NCBI GenBank assembly: GCA_000310025.1 | Contig: FN649738.1 | Coordinates: 205,386 to 269,385, forward strand | Direction of reading: 5' to 3' | Length of the DNA stretch: 64,000 nucleotides | From: Ectocarpus siliculosus | Lineage: Eukaryota > Sar > Phaeophyceae > Ectocarpales > Ectocarpaceae | Shown: positions 35,991 to 46,624 of the stretch, one piece after another | Layout: each line of letters opens with the position of its first letter | Position numbering within the stretch: the stretch's first letter is position 1 | The notes under the pieces: generated by a model | The model's input: only the letters and a program-made list of their open reading frames with translations | Told to the model about the DNA's origin: nothing | Databases searched by the model: none | Program-made: the position numbers and the translations under genes

Positions 35991-36408
35991 TGTCGAACTG
36001 GCAGGTTGCGCCGGAGATTGAGCGGCAGACTATAGTGGGCCGGGATGGTATTGAATATTTGAGGACGGAGGACGTGCTGTGGTATGGTCATTGCTGTGTT
36101 GGTCCAAATGTCGAGGCGAAGCCGATTGATGCACTGTGTTGATGTCGCGCAACGCAGGAGGGTGGCGAGAGTGGAGACGTGCATTGTTGTTGGAGACTGA
36201 CGGAAAAGCACGAGCTGCGAATACTCCGGGAGGAGCGTCGAGGTCGCCAATGCTCATTCGGAGCCCGTGCCGGCGAAAATCCTGGAAATCCGCTGGTGTC
36301 AGTGGGGAGCCACTCAAAGTGTCGGTGCCGTTGTTGGGTACTATCATAGCCCACCCAAAGCAATACCCTGTGGAGAAGGACCAGAAGGAGTGTTGCCGGT
36401 GGCGCGAA

Positions 36409-37701
36409 TCATATAGACACCCCCACATCATTTGGCATGGTGATGCGGCTATCTCCTGTGATGTCCTGTGGAGTGGGGGGTATAGACAATCTAGACAGCA
36501 TGTCGGCGTTGCTGTTGGAGGAGCCCGGGCGGTGTTTGAGCGTGTATTGATACGCTGTGAGGAACTCAAGCCAACGCTGCACGCGTGGGCTGTGGTCTCC
36601 CACCTTGGAGATGTTCTCCAGTGCCTGATTGTCGGTCAAAACTTGGAGGTGTGTGCCGCGCAAGTATCCACGCAAGCGTTTGATGGCCCAAACGATGGCG
36701 CCAGCTTCCAAGTCGAGTGGTGTCCAGTTGCGCTCAGCGTCAAGTGTCGATCTGCTGATGAAGACGATGCGGCGAACAGAGCCATCCGCTTGGTCTTGTT
36801 CCATTGTCGCGCCCAGACCATCGAGGCTTGCGTCGCAGTGGAGGCGGAGAGGTCTGGTGCCGTCTTCGATGGCTTTCCAGTCGGGGAAGACGAGAATCGG
36901 CGGTGCGGAGAGTTCGTTGAGGATCTTCCGTACGATGGCTTCCATGTCGGCGGTGAAGGTAAAGGACGAGTTTTTCTTAAGGAGTGTCGTGACAGGGCGA
37001 ACTCGTTTAGACAGGTTTTTGACAAAGCTGCGGTAGAAGCTCAGACCACCGAGAAGGGAGCGAAGTTTCTTGAGGTCGGTTGGCATTGGCATAGCTGCAA
37101 GTGCAGCGACTTTGTTGGCGTTGGGCCTGATGCCGTCGGGGGTAATGGTGTGTCCCAAGAATGCAGAGTGTGTCGTGCCGATGGTTGCCTTGGGCGGTGA
37201 AAGCTTAAGCTTGTGCTTGCGCAGCCGTTGCAAGAAGGCGCGCATGGCGCGGACGTGATCCGGCGGAGTTTTGTCGTAGAGCACCACATCGTCGAGGTAC
37301 GCGTGGACGCCTTCGAGGTTTTTGATTACCTCATTGATGACTTTCATCCACCAGCCTGAAGATTGGCTGGCACCCATCGGCATTTTGAGCCACTCGAAAA
37401 GGCGAGTCGGTGTGGCGAATGCAGTAAGCGGAGTTGTGTCGGGGTGCACGAGAATTTGGTGGAAGGAGCCCGTGAAGTCGAAGAGCGAGAAGATGGAGCC
37501 CTGGTGCAGTTTGTTCATGATCTCATCCACACTAGGAACAGGTAGTTGACTGAAGCTGCTGATGCGGTTGAGTTTCTGGTAATTGACGGTGATGCGAAGC
37601 CCTCCAGATTTTTTTGGAATGACGACGATGGGGCTGCAGTACGGAGAGGTAGAGTGTTGGATTGAACCTGCCGCGAGGTATTTGTCCAACATGGCGTCCA
37701 C
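36409..37701 (-). CDS. Ty3/gypsy reverse transcriptase and RNase H
   Basis: A 430-codon open frame. The RT palm shows SPIVVIPKKSGG, LFDFTGSFHQI and the YLDD box (about residues 135-138, HAYLDDVVLY). RNase H follows with D near 290 (LHCDASLDGLG), E near 331 (ERNWTPLDLEAGA), D near 357 (LTDNQAL) and the closing HRPGSSNSNADMLSR. The N-terminal edge of RT lies in a different frame, separated by an A run at 37705-37708. The frame begins at an internal Met, so 37701 is not a genuine translation start. Confidence 0.9.
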   Translation of the reverse strand: MDAMLDKYLAAGSIQHSTSPYCSPIVVIPKKSGGLRITVNYQKLNRISSFSQLPVPSVDEIMNKLHQGSIFSLFDFTGSFHQILVHPDTTPLTAFATPTRLFEWLKMPMGASQSSGWWMKVINEVIKNLEGVHAYLDDVVLYDKTPPDHVRAMRAFLQRLRKHKLKLSPPKATIGTTHSAFLGHTITPDGIRPNANKVAALAAMPMPTDLKKLRSLLGGLSFYRSFVKNLSKRVRPVTTLLKKNSSFTFTADMEAIVRKILNELSAPPILVFPDWKAIEDGTRPLRLHCDASLDGLGATMEQDQADGSVRRIVFISRSTLDAERNWTPLDLEAGAIVWAIKRLRGYLRGTHLQVLTDNQALENISKVGDHSPRVQRWLEFLTAYQYTLKHRPGSSNSNADMLSRLSIPPTPQDITGDSRITMPNDVGVSI

Positions 37702-37708
37702 TTGTTTT

Positions 37709-38329
37709 GGCGATCAGAGGGTTCATGCGGTAAGGCATGGTTCGCACCGGTGGGGTGCCGTCCGGAATGTCGATTTTGAACGGTAGCAGTGGGCAGCAGC
37801 CTAGGTCCGTTGGTGAAGTGGAGAAGACGTCTCGGAAGTTGTGAAAGACATCAGCGAGCTCATCTATGACGGCAGGCGTCCAGCCTTCGCCGTGTAGATT
37901 GAACGTAATGGCTCGCATGTGCAGTGGTAGGCGGTCCCAAAGAGATGGGAAGCGTTTCTGTTGAGCGGCATTTAAGCGGTCCAGAAGCTCCTGTGGAGGA
38001 AGTGTCGGTGGAGACGGATTGTTGGGAGGGGGGGAGGAGTGCTGTGTAGGTCCCCCGTTATTGTCGGTAGATACGTTGCCGATGAAGGGATCATCACAGT
38101 GTGCCGCATCGGCAGAGTGTGTTGGCCCTGGCACTTCGAAGTGCTTTGACTGTTGCCTGTCGCTGAATTGTTGAATAGTATCAATAGATACACGCATGAG
38201 AGGGGCGGCTGCTGTACCTAATATGTCGCCCGGTTCAACCTCTGCGCATCCTGCGAGAGGTAGAAATTGGCGGCCGTGAGAGACAAAGAGTTCGTCTGAA
38301 GGGGAAAAATCTGGTAGTGTCCATACCAA
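37709..38329 (-). pseudogene. Linker and RT-proximal part of the polyprotein
   Basis: One open frame reads VWTLPDFSPSDELFVSHGRQ, a Pro-rich stretch (PPPNNPSPPTLPPQ), then the usual pre-RT region (ELADVFHNFRDVFS, PVRTMPYRMNPLIA). The latter corresponds to the segment that leads into gypsy RT. The retroviral-type protease DTG/DSG motif was not found. It joins the NADAR frame with a shift near 38320 and the RT frame with a shift at 37705. Confidence 0.6.
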
Positions 38330-38770
38330 GTAAATTTTTGCCCGTCCAGTTGGAGGGGTTGGCTGCCTCGGGGTGATCGGCTCTCATGCCGATGCCCCAT
38401 ATATTGTCGAGAGGGCTAGCTTCGGCTAGCAGGTTGTCGCCTGTGTTGAGAAGATATTGACGCATGGCAGGATTTTGGGAGAATTTCTCGAAAGTGCCCA
38501 CAAGCACGATGTATTCTCTCACCTTTTCCCATTCCTGTTGCGTGAAGCCACGCACTTGTCGTCCGTAGCGCTTGTGCATTACCGGGTCTGAAAAATGCAT
38601 GATGCTGTGAAGCATGTTTTGTCGCCGAAGTGTCGTGGCTTGGACGCTGCGAAGAATTGTTCGGCACAGGAGTATTCCGCTCCATCGACCGAAAATGTCG
38701 AGGGTGTCCATTGTGAGAAAATGACGTTATGAATTACGTACTCTCGTGTGGCATCAAAGGCAGTGTCGTG
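38320..38770 (-). pseudogene. NADAR (YbiA-like) domain, frame-shifted
   Basis: NADAR proteins bind or hydrolyse NAD/ADP-ribose-related N-glycosides. The first half (FSQWTPSTFSVDGAEYSCAE, QFFAASK) and the second half (RYGRQVRGF, FEKFSQNP, YLLNTGDNLLAEASPLDNIW, GIGMRADHP, NWTGKNLLG) carry the family's signature: GR.V.GF, KF.QN, L..TG...L.EAS..D..WGIG and W.GKN.LG. The halves lie in two frames split at an A run (38617-38620). The domain ends immediately before the pol linker on the same strand, about 600 bases before RT, in place of gag. No separate promoter or intron boundary was seen, so it appears part of the element. Confidence 0.75.
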
Positions 38771-38933
38771 ATTTCTATTGACTTGCGGACCCCTCGGGAC
38801 CAGTTTGTTTGAGCGTACCTTTTTCGGGTAAGTTAGCCTGTGATCACGGGAATCGACTGCGTCAAGTGTTGGATCAGTACGGACATATGAAGGTACTGGA
38901 TAGAGAGAGATCGGAACGGTTTTTAATGTGAAG

Positions 38934-38934
<1 letters not shown>

Positions 38935-38976
<42 letters not shown>
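38935..38976 (+). repeat. AAC trinucleotide microsatellite
   Basis: About thirteen AAC units followed by AAAAAC variants. It lies between the 5' end of the chromovirus (minus strand) and segmental copy B. It creates a false poly-valine frame on the minus strand. Confidence 0.9.
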
Positions 38977-40486
38977 AAACAAAAACATGCACCCACGTCG
39001 AATTTTGAAAAACGCGTGTGGTGGGCCGTACAACAACAGCAGAGAGAGGCGGACACGGGGTGCTGCCACTGGAGGATAAAGTACCTGTGCAGCATTAGTG
39101 TAGGGTGTAGACGTCTGTGCCCATGTGCAGCCCAAATGACACTGTACCAAAACAAACGGGCGGCTGACGGTGGTTGTATGCTGCACTATACGTTACATGC
39201 TTTTCTCACAGACGCTGGACACGAATGCACGGACACGACCACAGGAATGCAGGTCCGCACACCCATCATCATGTGATCCAGTTCACCCATGTGCAGGTCT
39301 ATCCAGGTCCATCCAGCAGGGGGAAAGAGAACGTCCGTCCATCACCAACAATCCCCAGCGGGACTGCAGCGTGTGATACGCTTACGCCGTGGGGGTGGCC
39401 GAAGACAGGCAGGTGGTCAGACAGAAGAGCCGCGCGCACCAGGTGGGTGTTGGGTCTGTGTCTGGATTTCAGCTCGTTTTTGAAGGAAGGCCTGCTACAT
39501 GGACTTGCACGCTGGGCGTGTCTCTGTGACACACGGAAAACGATTCCACCGACAAAGCGAAAAGGGCGCGCTTACAAATACATACAGCAGCAGTAGCGTG
39601 CGCTCCCTCTCTCTTGTACCACGCCAGTGGGGGTCTTGGACCATGGCTCAAATCTCGACTCATACGTATTTGAAGGAAGACCCTTGGAACACCAGGCCGA
39701 GAGATGTTCCACCAAACCACACCAAGCTTGTAGGAAAAAAACGGTGTCAGATGCCGGACGAAACTATTCTATGTACGGCATCGAAACGGACGTATCTAAA
39801 TGTACCACAGACATGGACTGCATCCACGTCTAGCTGTCATTTAGGTGAACTCGCCTGACACACCCCAGTCTTTAGACGACAACTACCCGGCGATTGCAAA
39901 AGATACTACACCCGTGTGATCGCTTTGTACTGCATTTGGCTTGTGGTGAACTGCTGTACAGGTACCAGCTGTGTGAGGGTGTGTGATATCTTACGTCACG
40001 CCTGTGTCGCCAGCGTGATGAAGTGCGCTCAACCCTACGTACAGCGCATTAAGGGTACTCGTAACGTACAACGTGGGCGATCGCCTGAAGTGCCACACGC
40101 GGATTCACTACGCTCTTCCCTTTGGAATTCCTCGCACTCAAAAAAGCATGTATCAACGAACGGAACTTGAAATCTCGCAATGCCGGTAATCAGAGCGCTA
40201 AATACTGTGTACTCGGCGGTACAATGGATATCTGTAGGTAGTATTACAAGCTGTGTGCAAAAAATGAAAGCACATCTTTTTTACTGAACGATGACAAGGC
40301 GACCACGCCGTGCCATTTCAGGTGTGCGTTTATCGTTCATCACTCCAGCTGACCCTACCAGAGAGTATATGGGAAACAAGCATTTGCCAGCAACAAATCA
40401 ATAATAGCTTTGCATAGAACCAACATAAGCATACTTTTCATATGAAGGAGGCACTCGACTGCCGCCCCAAACAAATGACACAAGGA

Positions 40487-41232
40487 TTTTTTTTTTTTTC
40501 GTCCCATCGCTGGCGCCGCCTGCTTTCTCCCCTGCGGTGCACACTAAACGTTTGCCGCGTATGTGCACTTACATTTCTCAGCGTACTTTAGCTAGACGCA
40601 CCGTCCGGGGTCACACAGGACGGGATATCCGCGCCGGGTTTTTTCTTCTTTCATCTTCTTTTGTCCCCACCTACCTCCTGCGGTGGCTACCGGGGATATT
40701 TTTATGGCGAGAAGGGCAGCAATCCCTTCCCTCGCGACGGTTAAGTCGATGTCGACAATGAAGTCGATCAAGTTTACTAACAACGAGCTTTGCAGCGCGT
40801 CGCTTCCAACTTAGACCAGGATTTATTTAGAGAGAAAAACCTCTCTCTTTTTTTTTTTGTCTTCACTTCAAATCAGCGCTCACAGCACTAGTGCCGTTTA
40901 CTCCAACCCGTGGTCACACAGAAGAGCCCCTCCTACCCTCCCCTCCTGCGGTACTTTGCCTTCGATTTTTAATGCGAGAAGAGTTCAGCACTCTCTTCCC
41001 TCTGTGTACACACGAACTAGCGCTATCCACTAGACCAGGACCGTAAGAGAGAAAAACTCACTTCGCAAGAAAAGCTCGCTAACGCCGGGATTCGAACCTC
41101 TGACCTGACCTCTAGAAGGTTTCGAGGACACCACCTCGACCACCGGGGCGCCGGCCCACTATGCCCGGACTCACAACCCATGACCTGGCCCTTGGTTTGC
41201 TGCGAGGATACCCACTAGACCACCGGGGTGAC
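40487..41232 (-). mobile_element. tRNA-derived SINE (copy B), interrupted
   Basis: The paralogue of 8180-8607. Its tRNA-like head (A box TGGTCTAGTGGG) lies at 41232 and its poly-A tail at 40487-40499 (plus-strand T run). Flanks TGACACAAGG and TGACACGAAGG look like a target duplication. A second SINE splits it. Confidence 0.65.
40848..41153 (-). mobile_element. Second tRNA-derived SINE nested in the first
   Basis: Present only in copy B. Minus-strand head GGCGCCCCGGTGGTCGAGG with an A-box-like TGGTCGAGGTGG (41131-41142) and a perfect B box GGTTCGAATCC (41088-41098). The spacing resembles a Leu/Ser-type tRNA with a long variable arm. It ends in poly-A (plus T run 40848-40858). The head could fold as a tRNA, but the body and tail mark it as a SINE. 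Confidence 0.7.
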
Positions 41233-41847
41233 ACGAAGGGTGTATACTCTAGAGAGAGAACTGTTGGGCGAAGTGGCTTACGCTGTGCAGCGAGGGGCGC
41301 TGTCCTCTCGAGCTGCTGGCGTTGTTCATGCGAGGTGTAGGTAGGGTAAAAACAGAGTGATTATTATCCACACAGACGCCCAAGCTGTCTTCACCTGACG
41401 GTTACAGACTTGGAAACACGCCTCCACAATGCTGCACAGAACCCATGCAGTAGAACCAGTCGTTCTTGTACACGAATACACAGACAATTCCCAGATGAGA
41501 ACGTCATACGAGGTTGGACCCTTGACGACGTGATTTTTGAGGGCGTTGAGTTGTGCAGGCACCCGCCATGCATCAGCGTTAAGAGCGGCCGCTACAGCAG
41601 TATATGCAACAGAAAATCCCCCCGAGAAGAGAGGAAAATGGTCGTTTGCGTGGGCTCTGCGTATACAGCAGCACTATCCTGCAGCGCCGAACAGATGCTT
41701 GTATGACTTAGAAATCTGGTTTTGTATGTCACCGCCCACCTTCCGGACGAAGCGGTGTGTAGACTTCGAGAGGGTATCAACAAAACAGTCTACGCAGCAA
41801 AATTGATTAAGCGAACATATGGGATAAAGTATTCAATCCGTGCTTTG

Positions 41848-41874
41848 GGGTTAGGGCTAGGGATAGGGATAGGG
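41848..41874 (+). repeat. Interstitial telomere-like repeat (copy B)
   Basis: Same TTAGGG-type tract as at 9270-9296, carried by the duplication. Confidence 0.6.
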
Positions 41875-42146
41875 TCTGCGTGCCCCCTCCCTATTCTTTC
41901 CCTATAATAGATACTCGTAGGCGGTCGAACACTTAAGGAACAGTTGTCTACGGACAAACTTTTCGATGATAAGGTGGCTGGTCTGTACCAAGTTGTTTTT
42001 GTTTAGTGTGGAGTGTTCGAGTCGCCTGGAGGCCTTGACCAGCAACTGCGATGCCGTTAGGGGCAACATAAGAGCTAGCCATCGATGCCCGCCCCCCATT
42101 TTTGCTTTTCCGCCCATGCTATCTGTATCCTACGTACTCCGGAGAC

Positions 42147-42960
42147 ATGAAGATCCGGCAGGTGCTTTTCCTTGTGGCGACACCGGGCATGCATCCTTTG
42201 GCCGCCACCGCCGCCACCGTTACCCCGAATGCTAACACCAAGACTGCTAGCGGTGACCGGAATAACGCTAGGGAGAAAACTGCACCTACCGCGGCAGGAT
42301 ATGGGGAAAGACAGACGCTGCTTTGCGTTGGGCACACCGGATTCACCCGGGGCGATGTAAGCGTACAGCGGAAGCGACTCCCCGGTACTCGGGCTTGGTC
42401 TGGTGGGTTTCTCTCATGACTGACTCTCTCTCTCTCTGGGGGTTGATCAATACCGTTGCGACCTAGAAAGGTGTCGTGAGGAAGATGACCCCGCTGGTGC
42501 TTGTGTCCGATCCGTACAGAGGTGCTATACCTCCCTGTCGTGTGCCGCCAGGGAACCAAAACCAGCGTGTTCTGGTGCTTATGTTCACCTTTCGCTGACA
42601 TCGCGCGAGACACCGATCACTATCCCCCCCAATCATGGCACCCTACTGCCGCCGCTGCTGCTGCTGCTTTGCAGGTACTGGAAGTGCAACCTGGGCTTGT
42701 TCGACGGGTGCGTGGACTACGACATGACCTGCCTTGGCACCGAGGGCATGACCGAGGACCTGGGCCTCAACACCAGCACCACCAGCACCGGCACCAGCGC
42801 TAGCAGTAGTACCAGCATCGTGTCGGATGCGGTGGTGGAGGATGTTGCGACGGACGAAAGCGGGGCTGCCAGGAAAACCTTCGTCGTGGCCAACGTTGTC
42901 GTCGCGACGGCGTCTGCGCTGCTAGCAGGGATTGCCGCAGTTGGCTTGCGGCTGGGTTAG
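42147..42960 (+). pseudogene. Deleted copy B of the cysteine-rich secreted protein
   Basis: Exon 1 starts identically (MKIRQVLFLVATPG) but is cut after ACCGCGGCAGGA near 42300 and joined to sequence equivalent to 10717 in copy A. This removes the end of exon 1, its donor, all of exon 2 and most of intron 2, about 1 kb. The junction shares only about two bases. The terminal exon (42675-42960) remains open with few changes. The product would lack most cysteines and shift frame, so this is a pseudogene unless a new transcript rescues it. Confidence 0.75.
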
Positions 42961-43149
42961 GGAAACACACGCGAGAGCGGATGGATGCCGGATCTTGCCC
43001 CCTCCATGCGGCAGCCACGCCAGCGGCAAACGCGGCACCTGGGGGTCACACCCCGGCCGCCGCCCCTGCTGCCAAACATGTTCACCGTGTGTTGCTGTCG
43101 AGGCCATGCCGAGTTGTACTGTGCGTGAGGTTGTGTGGCAGATCTGATC

Positions 43150-44054
43150 ATGGCAGCCGCGGGCAGCAACGACAACATGGTGGGTGGTCGGTCAGCGTAC
43201 TGTCGATGTTGCGTTTTCTCTTGTGGACGACGAATTTACTCTTTTTGTGGCCACGTCCGTGTATGGTGGTGTATGCCTTTTGTCTTGGCGATGTATGGCA
43301 TTGAAACTCTATGGTGTTCTGTCTGCGCTTTGGTTGCCAGTGTAGAGGCCTTTTACGAATTTTTCAACGAGTACCAAGGTGATTGGTTTTGCGAACCTCA
43401 GCGAAGCCTCCTGTCGGGATTAGATGTATGTACGTGCATTGGGTACTCTGCTATTTTTTCAAGCACTTTTTTGCAGCATTCGTACAACTGTCCATTGGTG
43501 TATTTCCATACCGTGTATTCGGCTCACCTCCCATACATAGGGGTCCAACAAAAATTGTTGGAAGTTCTTCCGTTTCTTACAAAAAAATTGCCCTATGTAT
43601 GGGTGCTCTGCCATACACGGCTCACCTCCCATCACCTCTGCCGTGTATTCGTATTTTCAGCATTGTTCTTTTAGCGCTGAATGTACATTGATGTATCCTC
43701 ATTATATTGATTTATTCCGTAGGCAACCCTTGACTGTCTCTTTGCCTGGCTGTCCGATATCCTGTTCGGCTGTCTGTGTATTTGTGATGATGTATTTTCT
43801 GTCGCCGATCAATCGACTTGGTGGTGTCTTGTCTCAGCAGCTTTTCTCTCGGTCTTGTGGGTGCCCGTTGGAATCCATAGATCCCCCCACTGGTACAAGT
43901 GAGTTACGTCCGGACGGGTGGCGCGACCAACGCCGCCGCGGTGACGTAAAGGTTTTTCATGTGGTATCAACCTGCGATCATATGCCGTAAATTGGGTATT
44001 TTCTTTTTTTTGTTTCTTTCCTGCAGCGTGCCCTACCAGTTGTCGGTCTCCTGA
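43150..44054 (+). CDS. Small two-helix membrane protein (copy B)
   Basis: The paralogue of 11570-12340 with exons 43150-43190, 43341-43425, 43723-43898 and 44027-44054; 109 residues. Differences from copy A in exons are mostly silent (GTT/GTA, AGT/AGC, ACA/ACC, TCC/TCG, GTT/GTC). One Val-to-Phe change and one in-frame three-base insertion (SVF to SAAF) also occur. All splice sites are kept. The second intron carries a 119-bp insertion. The silent bias and the in-frame indel are the main evidence that this ORF, too short to stand out otherwise, is a working gene in both copies. Confidence 0.7.
43522..43640. mobile_element. 119-bp insertion with 11-bp target duplication
   Basis: Absent from copy A. 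CCGTGTATTCG occurs once in A and flanks the insertion in B at 43511-43521 and 43641-43651. The insert starts and ends with GCTCACCTCCCAT segments and holds the inverted pair CCCATACATAGGG and CCCTATGTATGGG. An 11-bp duplication suggests target-primed (LINE-driven) integration of a very short element. Confidence 0.7.
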
Positions 44055-45047
44055 CCACCGACGGCGTGCTTTTTTTCTTGCCCCGGTTCTTCTCCAAGTT
44101 TTGGATGCAGCAACTTGTTTTCCATTCCTGAGGGATGATTTTATGTGTATGATGTTGTTCGGGCCCTTGCTTGCGTCCTGTCCACGTCATCGCGGGGATA
44201 AAAAGACTGTCGGATAGGTTTAGATAGCTCGCTGCAGTAGTGAAGGAAAGTCGGTCTGTCTGTATGTCCACGTGTTGTGTGCTTCCTTCTGCGTCGTTTC
44301 TTTGTGGACACAACGGGTCATGAACCAACCCCGGATGCTTTCGATCACCGGTTGTTCTCCTGTAGACCTCTGGGGGAGCGATCGGTCTGAGGATAAAGAG
44401 AATTCGGGCATCACACTGCGAACAGGTATCCCATATGTTGGAGTCGGGCTCATAGAGGCGGCGGCGGGAACGGACGCGGAACATCCAGGTCACAGCAGCG
44501 GTGGCCACGGGGGGGGAATGGCTGGTCTTTGCCGCTGCTGCTGGGGTTCGTGGTCTTGGTGCATGTTTTCCTCGGGCAGGACACAGGCCAATGTACCGCT
44601 CAGTTGGTGGCGTATTGGCAGCAACAGAGTTTATTATGCGAAGCGGGATAAGGGCGTGTTTAACGTCCCGTGGGGATTTGGTGGGTGCCAACCGTAAAAA
44701 GACGCTCGCTCGCTTTCTACGGTAAGACCTTATGTGGCTCGCTGTTTTCGCGACGTGGTGGGTGCAGGTAGCCCGGCCTCCACTGAGGCCCTGTCCTTTT
44801 CTCCGAGGGACGAGACACGTCTGTGTGCGGTTTGATGCGAGATGAGTTGATCGACGTGGTGAGTTGTTGGTGAGGTTGGATAAGAGTCCATGCTATTATT
44901 AGAAAGGGAACAAATTCGAAACAGTTCAGATCTTTTGAGAAAGCGCAACCATTTCCCCTGTTGCCATGGAGGCATGAACAGACGTCGCCGAATCACGGAA
45001 GGCGGACATAAGCCTCGAATGTCGTATACGATAAGCCAGGAGAGAAC

Positions 45048-45505
45048 ATGCGGGCATTTTCCGTTGCAAGTGCTCACGATTCGACCCGTTCTATGTTCGG
45101 AGCACCAATTTTGAAATTTCCGCCGGTGGCAGTAGAGGCGGGACCAGAGGCGACAAATGTTTTGAATTGGGTTTCCCTGATGACACGTCTGGTTCAGGTT
45201 TGTCGAGGGATGACTGCGCGATGGGCACACGCACTAATCGATTTTTGTACAAATTGTTTTTTGCGGGCGAGGTCCGCTTTGGGAGCAGAAACATCTGTCG
45301 TAGGCGGCGTGATGTTCACGTGGTGTGTGGGCTTGTGAAACTGGGCACCTGCGACGGGGGGGATATCGACTGTGCGGCGGAACCGCTCCTCACTCGGCTG
45401 CCCTTGAAACTGAAGGAGGACGCCTATCCTGTAGTGGCGCATTGGACGGGGGCAAGCACGGGGCTCTACCTTTCGTTGTTGCGAAGAAAGCACCAGAAAA
45501 CTTGA
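45048..45505 (+). CDS. Small two-exon gene, product unknown (copy B)
   Basis: Exons 45048-45197 and 45272-45505, with a 74-base intron (CAG|GTTTGT ... GCGAG), phase 0; 127 residues. Exon 1 encodes MRAFSVASAHDSTR...NVLNWVSLMTRLVQ. Exon 2 encodes a basic start (NICRRRRDVHVVCGLVKLG), an acidic cysteine pair (TCDGGDIDC) and ...YPVVAHWTGASTG, ending HQKT. No signal or membrane segment; no family recognised. The start codon is the first Met after a frame change relative to copy A, so an upstream exon is possible. Copy A is shifted, which leaves this as the only candidate functional copy. Confidence 0.45.
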
Positions 45506-46624
45506 GAAAACGCACTGTTGTTACTACACTGACCGAAACCTTTAAAAACGCACAAATGTTACTATTAATACACGGCCCGGCTTGTTATGTGGACACCGTT
45601 AAACACAGGGACGCCGCTTGAAGAGAAGAGAAAGCAGATGTCGTTAACTCAAATCCCGCAAAAATCAACCACGTCCAGAGGAGAGACAAGAGTGAGCACG
45701 TCATGCGGATCATCGAGGCGCTTTAAATCGCTCACGACTACAACACCAAGAAACTTCGTAGGTCGATGTCACCACCGAGAATACCAGACCTCGGTGCGGG
45801 CTGCCATCTTGGAATCATTCTCTCACATGTTCATCAACGAATGCACCCAACTCGCTTCCACTGCTTTTCAAGTCCCCCTAAAACACTAGCACCCTTGGAA
45901 AATTCCACAACATATTGAGAAGCAACACTTCTTCGAAACGCCACAAAACGGAAATTCCAAGAACCGCCTATGCATATGATACTTGTAAAACCTCGAAAAA
46001 AACGAATTCCAACGACCACATCAACCACAAAAAACACATTGCGGAAACACGGAGGCTTTCAATTTAATCATGCCTTGAATCATATGCCAACTTGTCACCC
46101 ATCACATTAAGCAACATCATGCTCTCCCTGCACTACCACATTTTTTAGTTATGTATTTTGTCTTTGGGGATCTTCTATTCCTTCCTCAGATAAACGTACG
46201 TAACCCACGTACATCCAATACCAGCAGAAAACACAACGTTCACTATCGCAGAAAGTATCCCAACCAAAATAGAAAAACCCAACGTGTCTTCCCTCCTCCC
46301 CTCCCATACATAACATCAAACTATGCATATTGCGTTTCGTCTTGTAGACGAAGCACTACCCGAATTACCCCGCTGCCCGCACCAGGCCTAAGGACATACT
46401 AATGGTGTCTCGCTATGAATATTCTTCCATGTTTACTAGTAGCAGAAGCTACTCGAACTTCGTGCTCTCTCTTTTGGTACGGCCGCCATTTCTCTCTCAC
46501 TCCTCGGTCGGTGGTGTGAAGTGTGGGCTCTGGTGCATGCACAACAAACGCCGGCCAAGAAAAACAGAAAAATAGGTTTTCCAACGCATTAACTAGGGCC
46601 CGATTTAGAAAGGTGGTGCCAGCC

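Larger units (their letters stand above)
33350..38770 (-). mobile_element. Degenerate Ty3/gypsy chromovirus with NADAR domain
   Basis: Minus-strand order: NADAR domain, proline-rich linker, reverse transcriptase, RNase H, integrase with GPF motif, chromodomain, Tudor-like module. RT-RNase H-IN order and the chromodomain define a Ty3/gypsy chromovirus. No LTR pair, zinc knuckle or aspartic protease was found, and outer boundaries are approximate. The reading frame breaks at several places (A run near 38617, about 38320, A run near 37705, 33957) and by a TAA near 33713, so the copy is inactive. It lies between the WD40 exons and segmental copy B, which starts about 400 bases upstream of its 5' end. 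Confidence 0.85.

Noticed and set aside
36136-37200. 354-codon plus-strand ORF
   Set aside because: Antisense shadow of the reverse transcriptase/RNase H frame.
33000-39190. LTR pair for the chromovirus
   Set aside because: I compared sequence beyond both ends of the coding region by eye and saw no direct repeat; a self-alignment would settle it.
41088-41153. Possible tRNA gene
   Set aside because: A and B boxes are present, but the head is followed by a body and poly-A tail and is absent from copy A, so it is a SINE insertion.
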